A DNA stretch of 44,620 bases, from contig JAUCBJ010006269.1 of NCBI GenBank assembly GCA_032718475.1, positions 1 to 44,620 on the forward strand, read 5' to 3'. Under the pieces are notes generated by a model, which saw only the letters and a program-made list of their open reading frames with translations, did not search any database and was not told the DNA's origin. This document shows positions 25,701 to 37,700 of the stretch, one piece after another. Numbering within the stretch: position 1 is the stretch's first letter; every line of letters starts with the position of its first letter. The stretch is from Nemertoderma westbladi. Taxonomy: Eukaryota; Xenacoelomorpha; Nemertodermatida; Nemertodermatidae. A program made the position numbers and the translations under genes.

Positions 25701-28700
25701 GGGTGCGGAACCGGGTTTAGAAGAAATGTCGAGCTTCTTAAACTATGAAGCCGAACTAATAACGGACCCAGTCTATAGCGAGGATAGCCTGGGAAAGGGA
25801 CCAAAGACCGATTACCACAGGCCGAAACCAGAACACAATGCGTCGAACGCATTGCCAAAGCTCAGACAGTCACTGCCGTACGCGGCGATGCAGGGGACTG
25901 CTAGTCCACAAGTAGCCGGGGGTAAGACCACATCATGGAGCGGACAGGGGAAAAATAACAACACAAATAAACATAACCCCAGCACGCCCAGTAGGCCGAA
26001 CCCAAGCAATAAGAACAATAGGGACTTTGGTACGAACGCAAGTGCAATACGCAGCGCACTGTATAAGGACGGCTACAACCCAAAGAACAAATGCCAATTA
26101 CATACAAATGCACTTCATCAGACCATGAACTGCAGGTATTGGCAAGCGCTACCCAGGGAAGATCAGGTAGAATATGCGAGGAGAAATGAAATCTGTTCGC
26201 GATGTGTGATGAGTGGACATAGAGCTAACCAATGCAAGGAAGCGCCAATTAAATTCGGTCAAAGTAAAGGTCAGACAATGGCAACGAGCACCGTAGGGGC
26301 AAAGAAGAGAGGAACGGTACTACTTGGGGTAGTACCAGTGCGAGTGATTGGGGAAGGCAATCGATCAGTGACCACACTGATGCTGGTCGACAGTGGAGCA
26401 GCCTTCACGCTGGTTGAGGATTGGGTGGCCAAAGAGATAGGATTGAGAACGAGGCCAAGTAGAATGGTGGTAACAACCATTTCCAGCAAAGATGAGGTCC
26501 TGGAGATGAGGACCGGACGGTGCGCGATAGCAGCGATAGCACCGGGATGCGACTATGGGGCGACCATCGACCCCAGAGGTGATAGAGTCGATAGATATCA
26601 ACGCCAGGTGGCCAACCAACATCGAGGTCGAACAATACAAGTTCCTGGACAGTATCGACTTCTCAATCCCAGAGGTGGACGTTATGAAGGTATCCATTAT
26701 AGTAGGAATGGACTGCCCGACGGCCCACGAGAGAATGCGAACGGTCTTTGGCGAAGACAGGCAGTGTGACCCGGTGGTGATTTTAACACCATTCGGGTGG
26801 ACGCTGAGCGGCTCAATCAGGAGCAAAATACCGTTTAGGATGTCGGAGACATCAGGATGCATGTTCGCGGGAACTATGCGAGAAATGGGAGATGAGGGAG
26901 CGGAGGAGCAGCTCAGGAGACTGCTCAGGCAGGATTTTGAGGGATTGAAAGAGACCGGGGTCGGGACCTCGGTAGAAGACAAACAGGCTTTACAAAGTGT
27001 GGAGGAATCGATGACATGCGGTATACCATAGGGATGGTATGGAAGCTACCGAAGCTACCGCTACCCGACAATAAAGGAATGGTACTCAGGAGGCTTCGTA
27101 AGTTGAAGCAGACGCTAAAACGGAGCCCCGAGAAGAATGAGTACATTCACAAGACGATTAAGAAGTATGTCGAGAAAGGATGGGCCATAGAGTTACCGGT
27201 CGACGAACCAAACACGGACAGGACCTATTACCTGCCACTCCACGTGGCTCTAGACCCGAAGAAAGGTAAACTGCGGATGGTAGTTGACGCATCGGCTAAG
27301 ACCAACGGCAAATGCCTAAATGATTATCTGCTGGAGGGTCCCAACATCTACAACTCAGGGATCGAGGTCCTACTCAGATTCAGGAATGGGAAACACGCTT
27401 TCACCTGCGACATCGAAGGCATGTTCAACCAAGTCCGTGTAACGGAAGAGGATAGCGACAGCCAGCGCTTCCTATGGTACAACTGCGACGAGGAACCGTC
27501 GACCATACCGATGTATAAGATGATAGTACAGAATATGGGAGCCAAGTCGTCTTCATTTACGACGACTGTGGCCGTAAGAGACACGGTAAAAGGGAAGGAA
27601 GATAAATATAGCGCCAAAGCCGTCGATATGATTCGACGCGGCTTCTATGTAGACGACGGGATGGAGTCTGGAAATACGGTTAAGGAACTACTGGATACCG
27701 GGCGCGAGGTTCGCAACATCCTAAAAGGATCCGGGTTTAACCTAACCAAGTTACAATGAGGACAGGAGGCCAGAGTCAACCATGGATAATCCCACGACAG
27801 CCAAGGGACAGGACATGGCGAACAAGAGAGTAGAGTCCCAACAGAAGGCACTAGGGATTGTGTGGAACCGAGAGACAGACGAGTTGAAATACCAGTTGAG
27901 TCAGGAGGGCGCAGACATCCACACAAAGAGGGGCTATGTTTCGTATATAGCGAGGATATACGATCCCCTAGGCCTAGCATCCCCATTACTAGTCACGGGG
28001 AAACAGATACTCAAGAAAGTATACAAACTGAAGGAGGATTGGGACACAGAGGTCCCGGAAGAGATCAGCAAGCAATGGAGCAAGTGGACAGAGAGTTTAG
28101 AGCAGATGGGAACATACAGCATGCCACGCATATATTTCCCAGATGGGGACATGACGAATCTGGATCTGCACATGTTCTCCGATGCATCATTAGAGGCATA
28201 CGGAGCGGCACTCTACTTAGTACAACAAGAGGGGGCTCACAAGCCCAGACTCGCATTCAGCAAGGCAAAGTCGACGCCGCCAGATTCAGCATCAGTTCCG
28301 AAACTCGAGTTGACAGCTGCGAGGTTAGGAGTTAGGGCCACAGCCTACTTGATGGACGCTATTCCAAACATAGTGGAAACACACTACTGGACGGACTCCA
28401 TGGTAGTGCTTGGTTGGCTACACAATGAGAGGACGAGATACCCTATATTTGTCGCAAATAGGGTGGACGATATAAGAGCGACGACAGAATTGGAAAGGTG
28501 GCACTACTGCCCAACGGACGAGAACCCCGCGGACTTGTTATCGAGGGGCGGAGCACGCCACACTTTCTTAAAAAAGGAAGTATTGTGGCAGCACGGGCCG
28601 CAATTTCTGAACGATAGAACAGCCTGGCCACCGATGAGGAAGGTGGACCCGGGCTCAGGGGAAGTAGTATTAGAGGAAGAGGGAGGAGATTCAGAAGGTG

Positions 28701-31700
28701 AGGAGATATACAGCCAGATGGTGAGGGAGATAAGGGACGTGCAACTGAAACCGGAAGAACTGTGCGATAACCCGACGGACAAACTCCTTAGCTACAGCTC
28801 AAGTTGGTACAAGACCAAGAAGTTAGTGGCGTACTGTAGAGCCTTCGGGGACTTCCTTAAGGGAATCGGTAAAGACACAAAAGGTAAAACAACCGTCGAT
28901 CTGGAAGGGGCGGCCAAGGCCGTCATCCGCTACGAACAGCGGAAGAATTACGGCGACGAGGTGGAATGCGTCGGTAAAGAACAGCATCTCCGACGGGACA
29001 GTGAGCTGATCGCGCTGTCGCCACAACTCATTGATGATGGAATCTTAGTAATGAACTCTAGGGTGTTGAACAACAACAGTATCATCATTCCGCCAAAGCC
29101 CATCATCATCCCTAATGGATCGCCGATGGTCCACCAGATCATTTGGGACTCCCATAAGTCGATATTGCATGGGGGCACCAACCGAACCCTCACGGAGATA
29201 TGAAGGACCTTTTGGGTCAAAAAGTTAAGAAAGAAGGTAAAGGCGGTAGTGGGGCAGTGCCAGACCTGCCGACGAACGAAGAAGGAGCGAGCCATACAGG
29301 AGATGGCGCCACTACCGGCCAGTAGGGTGAGACAGCACGACCCGCCATTCACGCACTGTGGTGTGGATATGTTCGGGCCGATAGAGATTAAGGTGATGCG
29401 GCACACGGAGAAGCACTACGGCATTATCTTCGTATGTAACAACACGCGGGCGGTAGGGATAGAACTCGCCCAAGATGCAACAGCATCGGCATTCATCAAT
29501 GCCCTAGAGAGGTTCAGAGACCGCAAAGGTGGGACGATCGCAGTAATATACTCCGACAACGGAACCAACTTTGTGGGGGCAGAGAACGAGCTGGCGGATG
29601 CCTTGGACATCATGGAAGGGGAAGAAGTCAGGGCAGCCATGAGAAGACGACAGGTGAAGTGGGAGAGGAGGACGCCGTATGCTCTGCATACTCTAGGATG
29701 CGCCAAGAGACTCGTGGGTAGTTCAAAGCGTCTAATGACGAAGTTGATGAACACCCACATGGTAACAGAAGACGTACTGAGGATGGTACTAGCAAAGTGT
29801 GAGGGTATCATTAATAGCAGACCGCTATATCCAGAAAATGATGACCCAGAGTCATTAGATGTGCTGAAGCCCAGTCACTTTCTAATGGAAAGGCCGGCGA
29901 CCATCGACATGCGGGGTGTAGACCCAGACGATATACACTCCCGCCTAAGTTGGAAAGTCGCTAAGGCGATAAGTGCAGAGTATTGGAGGAGGTGGGTCGA
30001 GGAATATCTACCCACGCTTCATAGGAGAAGCAAGTGGAGAAATACAAACAGGGAGTTAAAGGAAGGTGATCTGGTGATCGTCACGGACGATACCATCATC
30101 AACAACCAATGGCGATTGGCGAGAGTCGTGGGCACTTACTCCGATGAGGACGGAAGAGTCCGATTGGTAGAAGTGCGGATAGGTGGCAAAATAGGAGCGA
30201 AAGATAGAAAGACCTACAGGAGGGCTGTAGGTAAGTGCTGCCTTCTGGAGGGAGCACCATAGTGTTTAGTCATCCAAGTTTTGGACTGAGGGGGGTGGGA
30301 TTGAGGGCGAGACGCACTTCCCACACAAATAAAAAATAATAATATAAAAAGAAAGAGAAAGTAATAGCACATAATAGGTACGCAGTAAGTAGGCAGATAG
30401 AAGTAGTAAGAGGGTACGTAGTACCGTTAGTTAGTTAGCAGTAAGAGGGTACGTAGTACCGCTAGTTAGTTAGTAGTAAGAGGGTACGTAGTACCGCTAG
30501 TTAGTTAGTAGTAAGAGGGTACATAGTACCGCTAGTTAGATAGTTAGTTAGTAGTAAGAGTGTACGTAGTACCGTTAGTTAGATAGTTAGTTAGTAGTAA
30601 GAGGGTACGTAGTACCGCTAGTTAGATAGTTAGTTAGTAGTAAGAGGGTACGTAGTACCGTTAGTTAGATAGTTAGAGGTTAGTAAGAGGGTACATAGTA
30701 CCGGTTAGTATGAGAGAGTTAGAGGTTAGTAAGAGGGTATGTAGTACCGGTTAGTAGGAGTTAGTTAGAGGTTAGTAAGAGGGTACGTGGTACCGTTAGT
30801 AGGAGTTAGTTAGAGGTTAGTAAGAGGGTACGTAGTACCGGTTAGTAGAAGTTAGTTAGAGGTTAGTAAGAGGGTACGTGGTACCGGTTAGTAAGAGTTG
30901 GTGGAGTTAGAAGTTAGTAAGAGGGTACGTGGTACCGGTTAGTAAGAGTTAGTGGTAGAAGGGTATGTATAATATAAATATTAGTTAGTAGTGAGTAGCG
31001 AGAGGGGGGCATGTGAGTACAGCTGGATAAATCGTGTAGGCCACGCGACCCATACTGTTATACTGCACAAGCCCACAGAGTAGGCCAGAATGTGGATTAT
31101 AGAATAGAATAATCCATTGGCGGAATAAGTAATAGCACAGTAGTAGGATTGAATTAAATTAAAAATAGTATAAAAGGTAGAAATTAGACAAATTATGGTA
31201 ACAGTAGGGAAAATATTCTGGAACATAATTAAAGTAACGGACAAAATTGCAAAATTTAGTACAATTCGGTAGTTTTAGAAAATTAGTTAGGAAAATTAGG
31301 CTATAACTTAGGTTTCTGGGAGAAGTAGGCCATTATCGAACTGAATAAACCATCCTAACGTTATCACTCATCTGTAAAGCGCCTTGGCAAGGCACCACCT
31401 TACAGGTGAGTGGGTGAGAGAGTTCGAAATGGCGGAGAAACTGGTCAGAAAGAGAAAGGCGGAGTTAGGAGGAAAGGAGATACTGGTGGATTTCACCGAG
31501 AGGCATCCGGAAGAAAAGACGAGGGGATACTACGAGCGGTTAGAGAGAGGTCACAAAGCGCGAGCGCTACAGGACCATTTCAGGGAGGTGCACGAACAGC
31601 GGCTGGTCGGGACCTACGGGATGCCGTCGCTGGACAACGCGATCTTCGAGCATTTCCACTACGTGGTGAAGGGAGACGAGGCGAAGTTTGGGATTCCGAA

Positions 31701-34700
31701 GTACGCGAAGGAACCAGGAAAGAGGTTCGTAGAGTCCGTGAGCAGGGGAGGATACATGGTCCTAGACGATGAGGGGACCGTGGAAGACGAGGAAGGTTCG
31801 AGGAGAGGATCGGCGGGGTCGGCCAGAACCATACTCCTACATTTGGCCACGCCAAATGGGGATATATTCCTATTCGATCTAGGGACGTATGGAAAGAAGA
31901 ATGGGCCGAAGTTGAACCGGTTGCCAAAGGCGGTGCAAACCCTAGTGAGAGAGAAGTCAACGACGAAGGTGGGATCGGCGATCCGCGACGATGCGGAGAG
32001 AATCATCGGTCCGGACACCCCCAACCTCCTGGACATGCAGACGGTCTACATGGCTATGACAGCACCAGACGGGTAGGGACTAGTGGAGAACACAGGCCAT
32101 TGTGGAGCGGTGGTGATGGGCCAGCTAATGGGGCTCGTGTGTCACAAACCAATGGACTGGAGTAAGTTCAGAGAGGAGTACGGAGCGGAGTTGGCGAACT
32201 CGCTGAAGTGGGGAGCGAGGCCAGGGAGACAAGAGGTGTATCAATTCCGGAGAGGAGCGATAAAGGTATATCAGAAGCGATATATCCTGCAGGAGGACTG
32301 GATAATGATGGGTTTGCTTAACCTATTCATGACCGTGGTTATCGAGAGGGAACCAACGGCATTCCTATTATCGGGATCACCCCTGAACTACAGAAGAGCC
32401 TTCAAGACGGCTTCGAGGGTCTGGTAGACCACCCGGGGCTGAAGGGCGAGTTGGTGTACTATAACTGCCGACATCTGGTAGACGGGGAGGTGGATACGCC
32501 GTATCAGAGATGGGAGCAGCTAGAGGCGGATAGACGAGAAGCGAAGCGATTGGAAGAAATCGCTAGGCAGGAAAGGAGAGAGGCAGAGGAAAGGGAGGAA
32601 GAAGCTAGAGCGCAGAGCTACAGCTTCGAGGAACAGGCGGCCTTAGACGAACTTCGTTGGACGTCATCAGGGAGTTCGGGGGAGTCTCTAGGGCGAGAAT
32701 TAGGGTGGACGGTGGGATCACCGAAACAGTCGACATCGGGATTGCAGACGACGCCCATACCAGCGGGCGCCGAGGGCGATCACCCGCTAAGGAGGCTAGG
32801 GGAGCTGGAAGGATGGAAAGTCACGGGCGAGAGCCAAGGTGGGAAGGGACGCAGTGGGTCCACCAGGATACCAGGGTTGGAGCCAATCCCAGTGGAGGAC
32901 GAGGATGACGACGAGTTCGGAGAGATGCCGCCCATTGGGAGGATCGGCCACTCGGACACGGACTGGGTTGGCGGGAGGGTGGTGACGGCCAGTGGGGCGA
33001 GAGCCTTCTGGGATAGACCCGGCAAGCGGGCCTGGGTGCATGAGGAGCCGGCGATGGATTTCGCGGGGAGCACCATCAGGTTGGGCGAGCAACCGGGAAC
33101 GGCACCACGGGTAGTATTCGGGGAGACTATGCCCGGGAGGGGCGAGGAGATAGACGTGGACAGGGACGCTAACGTCCAAAAGTTCGCTTACCAGCGACTC
33201 TACAGACTGCGGAGATCGCTTGGGACGATAGACGACGTGGGGTGGGAGACATTGGTGCTCGGCTGCGATTACTGTGGGAGGCAAACCCACCAGGAAAGGA
33301 GCTGTTTGTACCGGTTCCAGAAAGGGACTAGTTGTCTCTACTGCCGCGAGTCGAGCCACAGGATGGGGGCGTGTCCACGGTTGCACAACCAGTGTTCGAA
33401 GTGCAACTTCCGGGGGCACTACAGACACCAGTGCGACTGGATGGACGACGAAGAGAAGTTTAGGATCTTCGAGGAGTGGGCCGATGTCGGGGCCATGACT
33501 CGGCAACGTATGAAGGCCCAGGAGTTCCGGTGGGCCTTCTTTAATATCAACCAGGAGGCCCATTTGGAGATTATCAAACGGAGACTTCCGTTTACCTACC
33601 AGGAGGTAGCGACGGCGGCGTCGTATGCCGGGGTGATAAATACGCAGAGGTATTTGGACAGGTGGACGCCACAGAACAGAGGATAGTTCAGAGATTTCTT
33701 GGCGGAGTATGTGCCGCGAGCGATGAAAGTGATCCTATGGGACGCCACCAGGGGGAGACAACAGGGCCACTCGGAGGGGCCACCCGCGAAGCGATATCGG
33801 GAGCTAATAACACCAGCGCCCAAGGAGTCGACGACCGGGATTAGTAGAGAGGTGACAGCGAGGGTCAGGAGCCTGAAGGGAGATAAGACCAAGGGAGCGG
33901 CAGCGGCCAGGAAACGACCAAGAGAAGAGGACGACAGAGGGAAGGACTTGAGATGGTTCCCAAAGTCAGGTGGAACGATCTAAGACTTCGATGTGGCATG
34001 CCTGGAAGGCACCACGTGAGACGTGCGAACTCCTAAGTACAAATTCAAATAATTTAAATAATTGAAAAGTGCAATTAGTATGTACGTACGTAACAATCAC
34101 TAGTCTAGTAAGTAAATATAATCAAAGTAAGTACTATAGCCATATAACCTTTTTCCAATTAGCTACTGGGACTGGGACCAATTGACTATGGTACTGTGAA
34201 TCACAAACGAGACATTGGACGACATCACACTTCTTGAGTGCGACGGCACAGGAGGGGGGTGAGACTCGTCAGGAGTGAGTGGGTGAGATAGGGGTCGAGT
34301 GATAGCGCGAAAAGAGTGCGGGTACAATTCAAGTGTGGGGGGGGGGGGGGGAGGAGGAGTAAGAGGCCAGAGTGAGGGACTAGGAGGTCCGAGAGTTAGA
34401 GCGGAAGTGAAGAGAAGTAGAGGAGAGTGAGAGTAGAGTGGAGTTAGAGTGGCGAGAGTGTTGGGGAAACAAAAATCGTGTGAGAGAAAGTCACGATCGG
34501 CCCGACACGGGACGCCAGAAAGACGGGGTAGCGATATCATACCCATAGGGAGCAGCCTGGAAAGCCGGCTCCGAAGAAAATAATTCCACCCCACACCCGA
34601 TAGTAGATCGGGAATTGTAGCGCACTAGAGGTGGATGCTATCTTCTCACCAGGAAGATAGCATGGGGGGGGGGGGAGTGTTAGCGAATTCAATTCCGCCA

Positions 34701-37700
34701 ACCACCCCATAAAGTTGGCCAAGCAGGGCCTTTGAGCAATATTGGGAGTACGAGGTTGATTGCCAATCAACCTCGTATCACCCCAATAAACGGGGACAAC
34801 AGGCCCCAAAGGAACACACACACAGCGGGGGTCAGAGGTTACACCCCCGGGAGGGAGAGAGTGACAGTAGTGGGGGGAAGCACTCCCAGAGAGATAGGAG
34901 GGCGAGAATTGGTTTATTAGCCAATGGAGGGCAGGCATCCACTGAGTAATGTAATACGGCCAACCAGTGCAATATATTACCAGTTACTGTTCCTCATTTA
35001 TTCACTTAGTTAGTCAGTTTAGTTAGGGCAGAACGGGAACTCTTATTACCGTCCACTGCCGCCATCATCTTTCAGCTATTTACCGGTACACTTACTCAAC
35101 ATTCAATCAACTGTGTTTATACTTTATTGGTGTAATATTATGGGTTTGTTCAGAAGTGGAAAAAATTTATTTATACTTTATTCAATTATATTATATCCCA
35201 TATTTATACATACCGATCAACAACCCAGAACTCTTTTCACACACAAACGGCGGGGACGCGTAGATAAGATAACCAACCGGATAAATCGGGGTTCTCGGAT
35301 CCCGTCACAAAAATAAATAAAATACCTGTGAACACAGTCCTACAAAAAATACCTAAAAAATAATAATAATTACCTGAACAGAGAAACACTAACCTGGTTT
35401 GATTTCCAATATAAAGGAGGTCCCGAAAACCTTTATTTATTACTAGAGCTATTGACGCCCCCTTACGTTCGAGTAAAGCATTGGTTGCTACGGTTGTACC
35501 CATACGAATCCATTCTATCTGTTAAATAAATTGTCATTAACTCATTAAACGACACTAATTTTCATTATTTTGGATAAAATTACACTCTAAAACTTTGTTA
35601 AGGGGGGGGGGGGGGGGGGGGGGGTACACCATTTTGGTCCAAAATATATCGAAATTATTTTTATGTTCTATCATAATGCACCACTAAATGGTGTTTCCAA
35701 ATCTGAAAACCGCTATTTAATAGCTCTTTTAGTTTTCAAGTTATAACAATTTCCCTTTAGGGAATCCTATTGAAATTACTATTACTATGTATAATGAAAG
35801 GTCGATTATCACCAAATATTTTTTTTATGAAATTGTCAACTTCAAAATCCTACTACTTCTACAATTTTTTAGCAAATAGTCTGAAAATTTCTGTGGGTGT
35901 CTACATAGCAGCCCTGCATAAAAGTCTTAGACAATTTTATGAAATTTGTTGTTAATAAAATTTTATACTATTTTTAACAAACCTATAAAATTTGCATAAA
36001 TTTGCAGCGCCTCCTAGCGGTGCATAATTATTTTCACAACATTTCACCTGATAGTTATGTTGCCCCATCTTTGATCTATCATATAAAAAAGATTAGATTA
36101 AAAACTGTAAAAGCCTTAGGGTTTTAAGCGCAACCAAGTTTTTTTTATTGTTAACTAATATTAAATAGCGAACATTTTTGACCTGTCTGGTTTGTAGACT
36201 CTGACCTGTCATGTAGAATAGCATCTTAGGTACCAATATTCCAAATTTTAGCCAAAACCAAACAAATTTGAAACGATGAGAGTGATAAATCGAAGATTTG
36301 TCCGAAAATGGTGTACCCCTAAATTGCATTAAGGTGACCGACCTGGCTATGTAATTTATTCATTGAGTCTGTAATATATTTTATGTATCAGGGACACCTC
36401 AGCAAATGAGGTGCCATCAAACGTGATTAATTACAGGTAGAAGCAATGAATACTAATTGTACATGGCCACTTAGAAGTTTAGGCCAGTTAATTAAAAACG
36501 CCAAACTACAAAAGCTAAGAATAAAAAGTGCAACAGGTAGAAAACAAAAGGAATTGTTGAAACGGAACACAACTGATTGGTAACTATGGTAACGGAACGA
36601 TGTGGGTGGTACCAAACGGAACGAAATGGAACAATCAGAAAGAAAAGGAGTGGAACGTTATCGAACTGAACTTCAGTGAAGTTCAATAAGAACGGGAGAT
36701 GAGGCAAATGTTACCTGGCTCGTTCCTATTGGCTCATCTTTATCTATATTAACGCCAGTCTCTTCTGATATTATCCTTCGTATTGCTTCTTTAGGAGCGT
36801 CTTCATAAGAATCATCGACTGAGAGCAGTTTGTAAGAACGCACCTTTACGAATAATATAAATATAAACTTCCTTAAAAGGAATACGATACATCAGGCACT
36901 ACGTTAGATAATTTTTAAGGAGTGTCTCTCCCCACCCTCTTAAGGTACAATCACAACAACAATCACCCCCCCCCCCCCCCCCCCCCCCCCTCCACCCTCC
37001 ACCTCCCTTCCATTTCTCAGATATTTAAAAAAAAAAATTTCTTCGGCCGTTAGGACAGGGATTACGCACAAAGTCTGACGACTTATTTCCAGTGCGGTCC
37101 CCCCAAAACTATACTCCCCAGAGGACACTTCAGTACTCATTTAGCTACCACTTAAGGATGCATGGCAGAGATACCGAAACAAAAACTGCCCTGGCCAATG
37201 CGAGGATCGAACCCACGACCTACGGGAGATGTGAATTCAATGCAACCACTACACCAAGGTGGGAACTATATATTTATCCAGCAGTTTTGCATAAACTTTC
37301 GTTATTCAGTTTAAAGTTATAGTGTAAGGTAATGTTATTTTCCATCAAATATAACGGGCCCTCACAGTTACGGGGTCTCTGGGTGCCAAAGTGACGCGTG
37401 AAGAGTGGCGGTCTGCAGGTATGCACTGCACTACTGCATGCACAACGAACACGGAACTTACAGTGAACTGCACAAACACACAGACTCAAAAATCTACCAC
37501 AATGAATTGGAGGTTGTTTCATCCAATGGATTACCAGGACTGACCTCGACTTGTCAGTGTTACAGTACCCGGAGGTACAAACAGTAACACCGCATATGGA
37601 CCGATACGAGGGGGATGGGGGCGCTAACTAAAACAATAAACTATAAAGTCAATAGCAAATGTTACAGTTTAGTTTTTTCTCACAATCAATCAGCTGTTAT

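Larger units (their letters stand above)
21288..35309 (+). mobile_element. BEL/Pao LTR retrotransposon, 14.0 kb, full structure but decayed
   Basis: Two LTRs (21288-21865 and 34678-35309) begin TGTTAGCG and end CCCGTCACA. They are flanked by the 5-bp target duplication AAAAT at 21283-21287 and 35310-35314. The interior runs on the plus strand: an N-terminal accessory ORF, gag (DUF1759-type plus a CCHC knuckle), DSG-type aspartic protease, RT with YVDD, Pao-type RNase H, integrase, a palindrome-rich tandem array, then a third coding region with three CCHC knuckles. The element is antisense to OPLAH and lies wholly in its intron 3. The length is well above that of most BEL/Pao elements I know. 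I found no convincing primer-binding site: the sequence after the LTR begins GTAATAAGATCTTATCTGCC. The LTRs differ at 10 positions over 578 shared bases (about 1.7%), and the coding regions carry stops and frameshifts, so this copy is non-autonomous. Confidence 0.95.

Noticed and set aside
31384-33983. Envelope gene of the BEL/Pao element
   Set aside because: No signal peptide, transmembrane segment, cleavage site or fusion motif. CCHC knuckles point to a nucleic-acid-binding protein.
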